Shown: piece after piece, positions 1 through 11,314 of the stretch
Layout of the letters: the number at the start of each line of letters is the position of its first letter
How positions within the stretch are numbered: position 1 is the first letter of the stretch
NCBI GenBank assembly: GCA_021613535.1
Contig: CP075495.1
Location: forward strand, 10,540,001 to 10,604,000
Origin: Adineta vaga
Lineage: Eukaryota > Rotifera
Length of the DNA: 64,000 nt
Direction of reading: 5' to 3'
Program-made: the position numbers and the translations under genes
The notes under the pieces: model-generated
Told to the model about the DNA's origin: nothing
What the model saw: only the letters and a program-made list of their open reading frames with translations
The model's database searches: none

Positions 1-1073
1 GTTGTACGTGTACATGGATCGAATGTAGAGGATGAAATCATGACTATGGAAGATAATACAAATTTAGTTGATTCAAAAGGATCTGTAGATATTCAAGATG
101 GAATTGACAATGATGATGACGATGATGATGCTAATGAATCTAATGATCAACAAGTTGGTGGAATTATTGGTTCAGCCATTCTTGATTTAGCAAAGAGAGT
201 TTTTCGTCGACCAGCTGTTCGAGATACTTTATCAACAACATCACATCCTACAACTTCGGAAAGTGTATTAAAACCAGATTGTCATCGAACAGGTTTAAAT
301 AGTTCAATAATAAATGATACAATGAATTCTTGGCATCGAAGCGATACATTTAAACAATGCATTGCGAAATTTCTTGATGGTTTATGGTCAAAAGTCGATA
401 CATGTACAATTTATTTATCACAGATTTGTTTTGATTTCAATTATTGTTGTCAATGTCCATTAATACGCAAATATATCCGATCGTTTGATCAATACGACTA
501 ATAATCGAAGAATTTCGACATTAAATATCTATGCAAATCCGTGTGGTTATTATCATATACTAACAAATCAATTTATATGTAAAAAAGAGAAAATTATTGA
601 AGTTAATAAAACCATATCAACCCATTTAAATGGTGATATTACTCAGGAGTTAATAGAAAAAAATATTACGTTTGATAAGAATGAAACTATGACGATGAGT
701 AATGAAAGTAAGTACATCTAATATGAACTTGTCCATTGTTACGAAAGTATAACTATATATTTTAGCTGAAAATACAATTAATAATCAATCGATATCAAAT
801 CTAAATAGTAGTACCATCGTCAGTGAAAATCAAACTCATTCAATAACAAATCGTTCGAATAATCAATCTTCTCCTACACATATATCTGATGAACAAACAT
901 TGATTATCGAATCACAAATACTGTCAAATAAAACCAATGAAAGTTCTTCTCAATCTTCTTCGAGTGAATCATCCAATATCGATATTGATATACCTGAACA
1001 ATCGATTGAAACAAATATCATTGATGAAACGAGTGCTCCTACTGAAACAGCAACAGTACCATCAAATTTATTC

Positions 1074-1105
<32 letters not shown>

Positions 1106-1945
1106 AGTAATACCACCACTTCTATCAAGTCCATGGTTAAAAGGCATGTTAGTCAATACAAAATCTATCCCTGAATTATTTAAAATCATCGAAAAATTGA
1201 ATTTTAATTTAACATTAAGTAATCGTTATTTACAGGAACTTAGTCAACATTATGTGTAAGTTTTTCCTCATACTTATTTTGATATTTATTCAATAAATTC
1301 GAATATTTAGAAAGAAACTAGATGAAACACAACAAACAACTGATCTTCTTCTCAAAGCATCGAAAAGTGCCGATGAAAAAGTAAGTTTTTTCCTCTTATT
1401 TTTGTTTTTCGTATGTCTTCAATTTTCATTTGATTTTAGTTCGAATATCTCGAAGATCAATTATATAAATTACAGGAAAATTTCACTGATGTTTCTTATC
1501 GTTTGATTAAACTCGAAGCTTGGATTCCTTTGATTGTGACTATTATATTTTGTCTATTTATTTGGTCTTTGTGGACAACATGTCGTTTGATGCGTGTACG
1601 ACGAAAATTGAAATTTTTTATTGCAGAATACGAAAAATTGAGAACTGGTTCGTTTACATTCTTCGATCTTACAAATCTTCTTATGCATATATTTTAGTAA
1701 AACAAATCGAGAAAGATGATGATGAAGATGATGATGATGTTGGTGATTCTCCAATACTTTGTAATGGTATGAGTAAACGAAAATTATCAACAGATTCAAG
1801 TGATTCAGTACCTAGTCGTTCTCAACGTGTACCTGATTTAACATTGAGTAAAATTCAAGAAAATGTTATTGAAAAAACTAAACATGAAACGAAAAGAAAA
1901 TCATCAAATCCAACACGACATTTATTACCACTGAGTACAATTTAA
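1..1945 (+). CDS. SUCO: SUCO/SLP1-like SUN-domain ER protein, C-terminal part (5' end outside window)
   Basis: Partial gene entering from the left edge. The first residues (VVRVHGSNVEDE) look like the end of a SUN domain, followed by an acidic, Ser/Asn-rich region. The diagnostic part is near 1130-1620: a segment reading FNLTLSNRYLQELSQHY, a coiled coil, then a hydrophobic membrane helix (WIPLIVTIIFCLFIWSLW) and a basic/acidic tail ending at 1945. That order and the SNRYLEELS-type motif match vertebrate SUCO (C1orf9) and yeast SLP1 relatives, which are ER membrane glycoproteins. Exons I read: 1-about 490, about 464-707, 766-1255, 1311-1380, 1440-1647, 1698-1945. The junction near 464-510 is unclear: frame 1 stops at 499-501 while a good coding frame 2 is open from 464 with no convincing intron between them. 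Family assignment is fairly sure; the exact 5' model is not. Confidence 0.8.
1073..1103 (+). repeat. AAT microsatellite inside SUCO-like coding exon
   Basis: A run of about ten AAT units encodes a poly-Asn tract in the disordered region of the SUCO-like protein. Being a triplet repeat it can change length without breaking the frame. Confidence 0.9.
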
Positions 1946-2825
1946 TCAATTATTTCAATAATTTGTTTTTTGTTTGTTTTGTTTTATTTCTTGTGCATAT
2001 TTATTTCGAGATTTTTCTTTTCATCATTGATATTTCTGAAAGAAAACGACTTCTTCAACTTCTTGTATTATTTTGCATCTCATATCAGTTGATTTCGTTT
2101 TTCTTCTCTTCTTCGGATTGCTATTATGATCAACAATATTTTTCTTTCCTTTTGGTTCATTTGATCTGACTATTTTTGTTCGATTGACACATTTTTTTTC
2201 TTCTTCTCTTGTTTGTATGTAAATATTATTTTATTTTCTGCAACAATGTGAATATTTCACAAAGAAAAACGAATAAAATGATATTATATCATTAATTATA
2301 TTAATAAAATCTTGATTTTGAAAGAGATTTAAAAAACATATTCTTTGAATGAAAATGAACAAATGTGAGAAAAACCTTCTACGGTCAATCTTCTTCAATG
2401 GTTTCTTTTTTTCAATTTTGAATTCAATCAAGTTTTTGTATCCAAATATATATATATATGTTACGGTTAGTTATTCGTTCGACACGCTCAAATGGTTTTG
2501 AATAAATTGATAATTGAGTTTATTTGATAACGTAATTATTAATTTCAATTTTTTTAATTTTAATTTTAGTAGAAGATAAATTTCTTTCTTATCGCCATTA
2601 TTTCTCCTCCTTGAATACTATGTTAAGTAAAAATATTTTTAGACAAATGCTCCAAATTTCTCATTGGTTGTATTTGAATTACCAGTCACTTTTCGTAAAG
2701 TGGAGTTAACACACACACACAGTCCGGTACAACATTAACATATAAGAATGATAAGAAACAATGTATTTGATATTTTCTTTGTGTTTACAGATTTTCATCT
2801 TTTCATTTCATTGATTTGAACAAAA
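1946..2825. other. Intergenic: SUCO 3' region and TMEM214 leader
   Basis: No coding potential seen. It holds a T-rich SUCO 3' region, an AATAAA-like element near 2273, short TA and AC microsatellites (about 2448 and 2709), and at about 2778-2790 a polypyrimidine-AG (TGTTTACAG) that could be a splice acceptor for the 5' leader of the next gene, 35 nt before its ATG. Confidence 0.6.
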
Positions 2826-5652
2826 ATGCCTTCGAATGAAACAAATTGGACAACAGTTCCAGGAAAAACAAAAACCAAAGCAGCTCCATCTTCAACAACT
2901 AAATCAGCAGCAGCAACAGCAGCACCTATTATACCCAAAGCTGAAGTAAAATGTATGACTCAATTATTCATAAAGAAAAGCATAGTATTAAATCTTTGTT
3001 TTTCTAGTAATTAAACTTTCGGACAGTGCATTTAGTTCGATGAAAGATCGTATACCAGATGAAAATGATGAAAATCAAACCGTCGTTTCTAAAATACCAA
3101 AACCAACAGCAACTAATGAAAAACATTCGTCAGTAAAATCAACAAAATCTACAAAACCAACATCAACCGCATTAACATTAAAACAAACACTTCAAAATGT
3201 AAATTTAAGAAAATTTTATTCATGTAGTTTCATGTTTTATTTTTGTATAGCTTAATGTGGATGAATTGAAAGAATTATATTCTACATCAAAGGATAATAC
3301 ATCTGTATGGGTTGAGAAGATTTGCTATTGGTTTATTAAACAATTCAAAGAAGTAACATCTGGTTTAAATGATCCAACTTTTGCTAAAGAAGCAAATCAA
3401 GGTAATTGAATACGAAAGAAATTCTCAGAATAATTTTCTTCTTTTTTCTGTTTGATAGAATACCCATTGAATGCATTATCGTCATCAGTTCGAGCTTATT
3501 TAAAAGAAATTTTTGATACGCAATCAAAATTAAAAGCAATAACACTCTGTCGAAATGGTCTTCTTAATCCCAATGCTGGTAAATCAAAAACTAATATTTG
3601 GATTTGAATTTCTTTTTTTTTATTGTATCTTATTCAGACATTAATGGAATTGTTGGTTATCAAACATTATTGCAATATTTTCTTCGTCATCTTGATGAGC
3701 GACCAACTGATTCATTTCTTCATGATATTGATGAAGTATTTGTTACTTTTTGGAAAAAAATAATATCTAAACAAATATGTTTTCGAATTGATTTAGTTAT
3801 CGACATCACTCAAACGATATCCATCAGATAAAGTACTTCGATTACTTTGGGCTTATAATCAATTACAATATGAACATCCTGGTTTAGCATTAGATAGTAA
3901 GTCAATATAGTGAGAAATTTCTTGATGATATTATGTGGTTTTTTTAATAGTATGGTTTCGTTTGATGTTTCCATTGATTGCAAATCGAACATATAATCAA
4001 TTGGTTGTAGAAAATCTATCTCAATTAACATCGTAAGAATGTGTATTAAGTTATTTAGTATTCTTTCGATAGGATTGATCGTTTAGACGAGATGTGAAAA
4101 ACAAAAAATTTCTTCGAACAGATGAAGTATTTCCTGTTGAATCATACTTGAAACTACTTGATTTTATTGATCGACCAAATCCAGCATTAACACGAGAAAT
4201 GAGTGCATCATTGACTAAAAGTGCAAATACTTTATCCGTAAGAGAAATGAATTTTTTTTCTCGAATATAAATTTCAATTTTGAATTCGAATTTATATAGG
4301 AATTATTTGTGAATAATAAAAAAAACCTATCACAACATTCAACAGAATATTTCGAAGCTCTTTATCCACATGTTTATACTGATAAACAACGATCACCAAA
4401 GACTCAATCAATTGTAAGGAAATTAATCAATATGTTCTCGATTTTCTTCTATAAAACAATCATTTAGATTGATCGTATGATTGTTGCTTGTTTTACCGAT
4501 CAATCAATCATTAAAACATGGTTAAAACTTCATAAGAAGTATCCTCTAAGTTCATTGTACGTAGTAATATTTATCCAAATTCATATTTGAATTGCTTTCT
4601 TCTTCCTAGAAATCTTTTATCATTACTACATACGAATGAATCATCAATACCGGTTTTATCATCTTCAAAAGAATTTCGAACAATTGTTCAACAATTACGA
4701 ACGATTTCCAATGAAGAAAATGATTCTACTAATCATAAAGAATTTTTACAGGCTTACGCAAAAAATGTAAAACATAAGATAAAATTTTTCTTGAAAAATA
4801 AATTCTTATCTCTTTTACCAGGATACAGTCGTGGTCAAGAAACGACAAACACGTTCAAAATCAAGAATTGGTTCTATTCTGAAATTCCTCATTTTTCTCT
4901 TTTTTGCATACACAATCTATTCAAATTGGTTATGGTTAACAGTTGCTACTGATTATTTACTCGAAGGTTCGATGAAGGATTTTTAGAAAAAAAAAATTAG
5001 ACTTATTTCTATAGATTATATGAAGCATCCAACAGCGATTGTGATTAAAGAACATTTATCTAATGCTTGTCGAGAAACAAAGAAATTAACTACGTCATCG
5101 ATAAAGTAAGAAATATTTGTAATTGTTTTATTTTGATTTCGAAAAATATCTTGTAGACAAGGCGAAGAATTTCTTCGTACAAGTTTAATAAAAATGGAAC
5201 CGTATATTATTCAGTTTGGACAATATATACAAAAACAATGGACACTCTTATTAAAATATATTGAAGGACCTGTCTATGATAAGAGTATTGAAATAGCTGA
5301 ACAAGTGTGTTTTGAAAGATTTAATTAATTCTATAATATCTTTCTTCTTCTTCTTCTTCTTTTCATAGATTCAACAATTATCACTTATTATTTTTAATCA
5401 AAGTGTTCATTACTTGAAATTTTTCTTCGATATGGCAAGTTATTATACTGCAAATTTAGCAAGTTCAACTGAAATCTATATAAAACAACTCTATGCAATT
5501 CTTCAAGATAAATGGGAACAGTAAATAAATACTAGATTACCATTTATATAGTGTTTCTTATAATTATTCTGATTTGATGATTTAGTTTTGATTTTACACA
5601 ATTACGTGACAAATTTGATCAACTTCGCATGCGTCTCACCAAATCAGTTTAA
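2826..5652 (+). CDS. TMEM214: Transmembrane protein 214 (TMEM214) homologue
   Basis: Multi-exon gene whose spliced product aligns along its length with vertebrate TMEM214, an ER membrane protein linked to ER-stress caspase-4 recruitment in mammals. Visible features: a polar Lys/Thr/Ala-rich N terminus, a segment SDSAFSSMKDRIP, a helical body including LRLLWAYNQLQYEHPGLALD (compare the MWALGQ region of TMEM214), the region DEVFPVESYLKLLDFIDRPN (compare FFPLLDF), a basic stretch (KKRQTRSKSRIG) followed by one strong hydrophobic helix (about 4845-4930), and a long helical C terminus. Introns are about 50-70 bp with GTAAG/GTATG donors, for example 2953-3006. Start ATG 2826 follows a possible acceptor at 2790; the stop is TAA at 5650-5652. 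The next gene on the same strand starts only 295 bp later. Confidence 0.88.
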
Positions 5653-5947
5653 TTGAAATGGACATAACAGGAAAAAAAAACTCTCATTCGTGCGCTTATT
5701 TAAAAAATAAAGCAGAAAAATGAATTACTATAACTCTGTTTCTTTTTTCTTCTTTTTGTTGTAATCATAATCTCATCTATATGTTTCTTTGGTGGTTCGT
5801 CTCTTTCTTTTTATTCTGGATAGTCATATCACAAAGCAAAAAAAAATATCTTAAGTTTTATTTCAAATAAATGTTTTACAAAAAGAGGCACGAATGTTGC
5901 AACTAGTTGTTTACTTATTATTCTATTCGATTGTCTCTTATTTTAGT
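5653..5947 (+). promoter_or_regulatory. Short intergenic gap with splice acceptor just before OVCA2-like ATG
   Basis: The gap holds AATAAA-like elements near 5708 and 5864 (likely TMEM214 polyadenylation) and a strong acceptor, TTGTCTCTTATTTTAG, ending at 5946. The ATG used here for the next gene begins at 5948, so only one base lies between acceptor and start codon. This suits either spliced-leader trans-splicing or a 5' UTR intron; sequence alone cannot tell them apart. Confidence 0.55.
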
Positions 5948-6884
5948 ATGACATTATTGCGAATTCTTTGTTTACATGGTTATCGACAAAATGGAAACAT
6001 GTTTCGAGAAAAAACCGGTTCATTTAGGAAATTACTAAAAAAACACGTGGCTGAATTTGTTTTCATTGATGCACCACATGTTATTCCTACACAGGAAAAT
6101 ATGAATGAACAGGATACAAATGCCACTGCATCAAATCGATCAAATGAACGCGGTACTCATCTCCATAAATATATATCTATATATAAGAGTTACAATAAAC
6201 ACAAAAAAGAGTAGTAATAAAATTGTACCTAAATGCACAGATCGATCTGAAATTTTACATATACGTATTATTATTAGATGAGATCTAGTCGTTAGGAATC
6301 GCGTTGTCTTTCGTATTAACGTGTGATATATATATATATATTCTGATCGCATGTTTGACTGCTTCAATTCAACTTAATTTGAAATTGCATATATAAAGAT
6401 CTATCACTTTCCTCTTTTTTCAGGTTGGTGGTTTTCTTCTTCTGATCAAACGTACGATCCATTAGTATCGACTTCATGTGATCAAGGTTTTAATGAATCG
6501 TTAGATTACGTTATGAAATACATTAATGATCAACAAGTTCCATTCGATGGTTTATTAGCTTTTTCTCAAGGTGCTGCTTTTGCCACATTACTTCTTACTC
6601 GTTTTCAAACAACAAATTATCCTTTTCGATTTGTTATATTAGTTGCTAGTTTCAAAAGTGGTCAAGAACAGCATCTATCTATGTATAACGATCTACGAAT
6701 TGATCTACCTAATTTACATGTCATTGGAACTGATGATCGTGTTATTCCTTGTCATATGTCAGAGACTTTAGCTAGAGAATATTTCAATAATGCTGAAATC
6801 TTACGACATAGTGGTGGTCATTTCATACCGACAACTCCGGAGGCGAAATCATTTTACATACAATTTCTCGATCGTTTTCTCTGA
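5948..6884 (+). CDS. OVCA2: OVCA2/FSH1-type serine hydrolase
   Basis: Two-exon alpha/beta hydrolase of the FSH1/OVCA2 family, small esterases. Start is taken at 5948 (MTLLRILCLHGYRQNG), which matches the family's usual N terminus with the LCLHGYRQN oxyanion loop; an in-frame upstream ATG at 5894 would add 18 hydrophobic residues but lies before a strong splice acceptor at 5946, so it is probably not in the mRNA. Exon 1 ends about 6152; a roughly 270 bp intron ends in TTTTTTCAG at 6423. Exon 2 carries GWWF, the nucleophile elbow FSQGAA (Ser), an Asp in the IGTDDRVIP segment, and the catalytic His in SGGHFIP. So all three triad residues are present. The gene ends 55 bp before HSDL2. Confidence 0.9.
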
Positions 6885-6939
6885 TATTTGTTTTTTTTGT
6901 TTCTAGATCATTTTCATATCTTTAACATAATCTATCAAT
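6885..6939 (+). promoter_or_regulatory. 55-bp OVCA2-HSDL2 gap with T-tract/TTTCTAG acceptor
   Basis: Between the OVCA2 stop and the HSDL2 ATG lies a T-rich tract ending in GTTTCTAG at 6906, then AT. There is no room for an ordinary promoter and no AATAAA. The layout resembles a trans-splice acceptor within a polycistronic unit, with a 33-nt leader left on HSDL2. Confidence 0.55.
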
Positions 6940-8645
6940 ATGCCGTAAGTGAATGTGTCTGATTCGTCTAAATAGGGTGTAAATCATTCGTTTTTGTCGA
7001 ATATAGATCATTAGCTGGTAAGACAATTTTTATTACGGGTGCATCACGTGGTATTGGTAAACAAATTGCTTTACGATGCGCACGAGATAAAGCAAATATC
7101 ATTGTTGCTGCTAAAACAACTGAACCACATCCAAAATTACCAGGAACTATCTATACAGCAGCCGAAGAAAGTAATAGTTTTTCAACATTAAAATTTAATT
7201 TATTCGTATGTCATCAATATATATCTAGTTGAAAAGGCCGGAGGAAAATGTTTACCATGTGTTGTTGATGTTCGTGATGAAGCACAAGTTATTAAAGCTT
7301 TTGAAGAAGCTGCTAAAAAATTTGGTGGAATTGATATTTTAATCAATAATGCATCGGCTATATCTTTAACTGATACACCAGCAACGCCAATGAAACGTTA
7401 TGATTTAATGCATTCAATTAATGCGCGTGGTACCTTTCTTTGGTAAGTTAAAGAATATGTTGTTTAATCAATGATTAACATCAAAGTTATGATTTTCGTA
7501 AAATACATTGACCATTCCAATATATATTTGAAATCAAACTTCTCTTTACATATGAGATTTTTTGTTGATCTACATTTCTGTCATATTTTAAGAGTTTTAT
7601 ATATAATTCCATATTCGTTTTAGCTCAAAAGTTGCAATTCCATACTTGAAGAAATCTTCCAATCCTCATATTCTCATGAATTCTCCACCAATATCATTGA
7701 ATCCATTCTGGTTCAAAAGTCACGTTGCTTATACAGTCGCTAAATACAATATGTCTTTATTTGCTCTTGGTCTTTCAGCTGAATTACGTGAATCTGGTAT
7801 TGCTGTGAATACTCTATGGCCAAAAACAGGTAAGAAACTTTCTTTTTATTCTGTTCTCTCTCATTTTTTGTCTATATAGCAATTGATACCGATGCTATTA
7901 ACTTAATCGCTGGTGAAGATTTTCGAAAACGATGTCGACGACCAGAAATTATGGCTGATGCTGCTTATGCTATTCTTACACAAGATAGTCGATCATGTAC
8001 TGGTAATTTTTTTATTGATGAAACATTACTTCGTCAACAAGGTGTTACTGATTTCGATCAATATGCTGTTGTACCTGGTACTACGGATTTTATGCTTGAC
8101 TTTTTTCTTGATGAAAATATGTCTCAATTAAAACGTGAACAATCTCCAATGGGCAAACAAAAATCAGAAGCTGGTCCAACGAGTGGAGGATCGACGAATG
8201 TCGGAGAAATCTTTGATAAAATAAAAACACTATTAAAACCTGAATTATTGAAACAAATCAATAGCGTCTATACATTTGATTTACAAGGTGAAAAAGATTT
8301 TAATAAAATGAAATTCAGTTAGAAAAAATGAATGAGTTTTTTTTTATAGGAGATAAATGGTATTTAGATATGAAGAATGATAGTGGAAGTGTTGGTCAAG
8401 GTGAACCACCATCTGGCAAAGCACAATGTACATTTAAAATGTCAAAAACTGATTTTGCATCTATGTTTGCGGGAAAATTAAAACCAACTGCTGCATTTAT
8501 GGGTGGTAAATTAAAAATTCAAGGTAGAAGTTAACAATTTCGAAATAAATTTATATCGAATATTTTTATTTTATTCTCAGGTGATTTACCTACGGCTTTG
8601 AAATTGGAAAAACTTCTCAATCAAATGGTAAAATCGAAACTTTAA
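6940..8645 (+). CDS. HSDL2: Hydroxysteroid dehydrogenase-like protein 2 (SDR + SCP2), peroxisomal
   Basis: Exon 1 codes only Met-Pro and two bases (6940-6944); the frame continues at 7007. The SDR domain shows the NAD(P) motif TGASRGIG, NNAS, and the active-site YTVAKYNM with the preceding Ser in NSPPISLNPFWF, matching HSDL2. After a Gln/Lys/Gly linker a C-terminal SCP2 sterol-carrier domain follows (FTCELQ-like region, then MSKTDFASMFAGKLKP and AFMGGKLKIQGDLPTALKLEKL). The protein ends in Ser-Lys-Leu, a classical PTS1 peroxisome signal, as expected for this family. Introns are about 45-180 bp (6945-7006, about 7171-7229, 7443-7622, 7831-7880, about 8316-8349, about 8526-8580). The preceding hydrolase gene is 55 bp upstream on the same strand. 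It converges with the LRR gene. Confidence 0.93.
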
Positions 8646-8817
8646 CATATGAATGAGACAAATATTTTAAAGACTTTATTTACTTCTTTCGTTTTTTTAT
8701 TATTAACTTTTCATGATTAACGCAATAGAATCAGTGACGAAGAGACAAAAAGGAAACATCTTTAAGATTACATTTTCTTCATACTTTTGTCTTTCTCTAT
8801 TAAATAAATTCTTTTTT

Positions 8818-10014
8818 TTAACATTCTCCATCGTTTTCAGTTTGTTGTGGACGTGTAAGAATATCTAAATAGAAAATATCGTTCATTACTTGAGAATAAC
8901 TTGGTAAAGAATCGTTTCCAGTTGTTGAACAATAAGTAAAGTGATTTTGAAGATGTATAGAATCAGTTACTTGTAATGATTCATTGAGATGATTTTCATT
9001 CACTACTTTTTGTCTATCACATTTAAATAATATACATGCAAGTAGATCAAAACAACGACGAGCACAATAACGTAAACATAAACCAATAATGATGCCAATG
9101 ATACAACCCAAAATAAATAAACAAATGATTTGTCGAGCAAAGATTGATGATGATGATGATGATTGTTCATCATTATTAAATGTTGAATCAAAGAGAAGAA
9201 GATGATCACATACTAGTTCTTCATTGATTTTTTGTATATCAACATTTCGTAAAGATAATGGCGTTTCACATTGACCACTTAATGTTTGAGAGGGTTCATC
9301 GAGAAGAAATAATGTACGATAATGTTTTAATGAATTGAGTAGATCATTACATGCACAATGCCAATGATTATTCAATAATTGAAAACGATCAATTGATGGA
9401 CAAATACCCATGATTGTCAGTTGTAATTGTGTAAATGATAGAAGACCACGATTATGATTGAGATAGATTTGTTTTAAAAGACATGAATTGAATTCCGAGG
9501 TACTATTTTGAATTCGAATATAACCGATAGAATTAATTCCATTATGTGATAGATCAATAATATGTAATGGTATTAATAACCAAATTGGTTCAACTGTTGT
9601 TAAAAAGTTTAAGGAAAGATTTAATGAAATTAAATTTTGAAAAAATTGAAAATCACGACTATTTATAGTTATTAAACGATTTTGTGATAGATCAAGATGA
9701 TGAATAAATTTCAAATGTGACCAAAATGGTAGAATTGTTACGGATGTTAATGCATTGGTACGTAATGATACATTTTGTAGATTGGAAAATAAATGAAATA
9801 GATTATTGGACAAAATATATCCACCTGATTCAATCCATTCAAAATTGATTATATGAGAATAATTCGAATGATTATTCGATAGAATATTACTATCAATAAA
9901 AGATGTTTGACGACATCGAAGTTGTTCAATTGAAATATAATCACATGGAATGGAAGACGAAAGATATTCAGCAGTCGTGAAAGAAAAACCAACGAGAAAA
10001 TAAATGATAAACAT
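8818..10014 (-). CDS. Leucine-rich-repeat single-pass membrane protein
   Basis: Single-exon, 398 residues. Residues 1-16 form a signal peptide (MFIIYFLVGFSFTTAE). Leucine-rich repeats follow at about 60-215, with units such as LSQNRLITINSRDF, LSLNFLTTVEP and LSHNGINSIG, then a cysteine-bounded C-terminal cap (NHWHCAC ... GQCETPLSLRNVD ... LVCD). A transmembrane helix lies at about 292-316 (QIICLFILGCIIGIIIGLCL) and a roughly 80-residue cytoplasmic tail includes PSYSQVMND. This is the architecture of metazoan LRR cell-surface adhesion/signalling proteins, but I cannot name an orthologue. Convergent with HSDL2; the stop codons are about 170 bp apart. Confidence 0.85.
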   Translation of the reverse strand: MFIIYFLVGFSFTTAEYLSSSIPCDYISIEQLRCRQTSFIDSNILSNNHSNYSHIINFEWIESGGYILSNNLFHLFSNLQNVSLRTNALTSVTILPFWSHLKFIHHLDLSQNRLITINSRDFQFFQNLISLNLSLNFLTTVEPIWLLIPLHIIDLSHNGINSIGYIRIQNSTSEFNSCLLKQIYLNHNRGLLSFTQLQLTIMGICPSIDRFQLLNNHWHCACNDLLNSLKHYRTLFLLDEPSQTLSGQCETPLSLRNVDIQKINEELVCDHLLLFDSTFNNDEQSSSSSSIFARQIICLFILGCIIGIIIGLCLRYCARRCFDLLACILFKCDRQKVVNENHLNESLQVTDSIHLQNHFTYCSTTGNDSLPSYSQVMNDIFYLDILTRPQQTENDGEC

Positions 10015-11314
10015 GATTTATTTCAAGTGCCATATTAGTTGATAATGATGGGACTGGTCAAAGATGAGAAACGTTTCTATTTTGAACATATGAAAAAGTC
10101 ATTTAAACTTACTTGTTTCGAAGACATTCTTTCTCTAATGACACATTCCTCAATGTTCATATATGCAACATACTTTAGATTGTTGTTGTTTTTTTATCAA
10201 TGTAAAACGAGAGATCATCATTGTAAGATGTAACCAATAACCTTCTAAATGTGTATGGCTTTTTTATTTGAATACTTTCTCTCTCTTTCTCTCTTTTTCT
10301 TCTTCCTCTTTTCTTCTGTTATGTCATAGTCATAGATCTTTCAAAGGTCATTCAATTGTACAAGTTTTATGTGCGTGTGTCCAGATTGATTGTAAAGAAA
10401 GAATAGAAATGTATGTACATGTTGAGCTTAATCATTGTGATAAGCTACTAGTCATTGAAGGAGAAAAAAAAGAGATTGAAATAACACCTCAATTAATACG
10501 AATAAGAAAGTATATATATATTCATGATATGATGTTATTTAAATAGGAGATACAAATCTTTTTCTTTTCTTTGCTAATGAAAATAAACAATATGAAAATG
10601 ATTTGATGTATCTTTAAATATTGACCTGAATGGAAGAGAATGTTCAAAAAACGATTGAACTAATATTAATATTCAAGTTTAAATCAACATTAGGGTAATT
10701 AATTCAACAATGCAAATAAATAGCAACTTTTGAAGGTTAATCAATTGAGTAACTAACATGATCTTCTATTTATTACATCATTTCATTGTATATATAAGAC
10801 TTATGAAGGATTCCTTTAACATTTTCAAAAGACAAACAATATTCATGGATGTTGTTTTTATGTATTTTGAAATGTTTACGGAAAACTTGACGATTAAGAA
10901 AACCACTTTACCTAGAACGTAGTGACACACGATAGTTGAAATCTTGAATGACTTATTGCACTCTTAGATATTTGCTTCTAGCAATGCGACTTGTATCGAT
11001 CTTTACTGGATTAGAAAAAAATACTTTCTTTTAATTTCTTCTGAACCTTTTGAATGATTAAAAAGGTCTTTCATTGCTTTGGTCAACAATAATCTGGAAA
11101 TCATAATACTTGAGGATGTTTCACTAAAATAAATCGAATAACAGATTTTAGTGACATCTTTCTCCAGTCAATCAGATATCAATTGGTCTATTCAGTCAAT
11201 TTGATCGAATGACACACGCACACACATATACACACGTTCTCGCTCGCATACATACGGTTGATTAGTTAGGTCGTCTTTTTTTCATTGATTACAAAATTTT
11301 TATTTTCAATCAAT
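10015..11314. other. Intergenic region between LRR gene and SGT gene
   Basis: About 1.3 kb between divergently arranged starts. Short open frames here have low-complexity composition (poly-Ser/Phe from CT tracts at about 10275-10320) and no recognisable protein. A dinucleotide CA stretch occurs at about 11213-11234 just before the SGT gene. Likely promoter region of both genes; no specific element could be assigned. Confidence 0.6.

Noticed and set aside
485-721. Separate small gene starting at 485
   Set aside because: It begins with TTG, lies within the SUCO-like gene and ends at a normal GTAAGT donor, so it is an exon in another frame.
10268-10546. 92-codon plus frame beginning Phe/Ser-rich
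   Set aside because: Translation of a CT-rich tract; no gene-like features.
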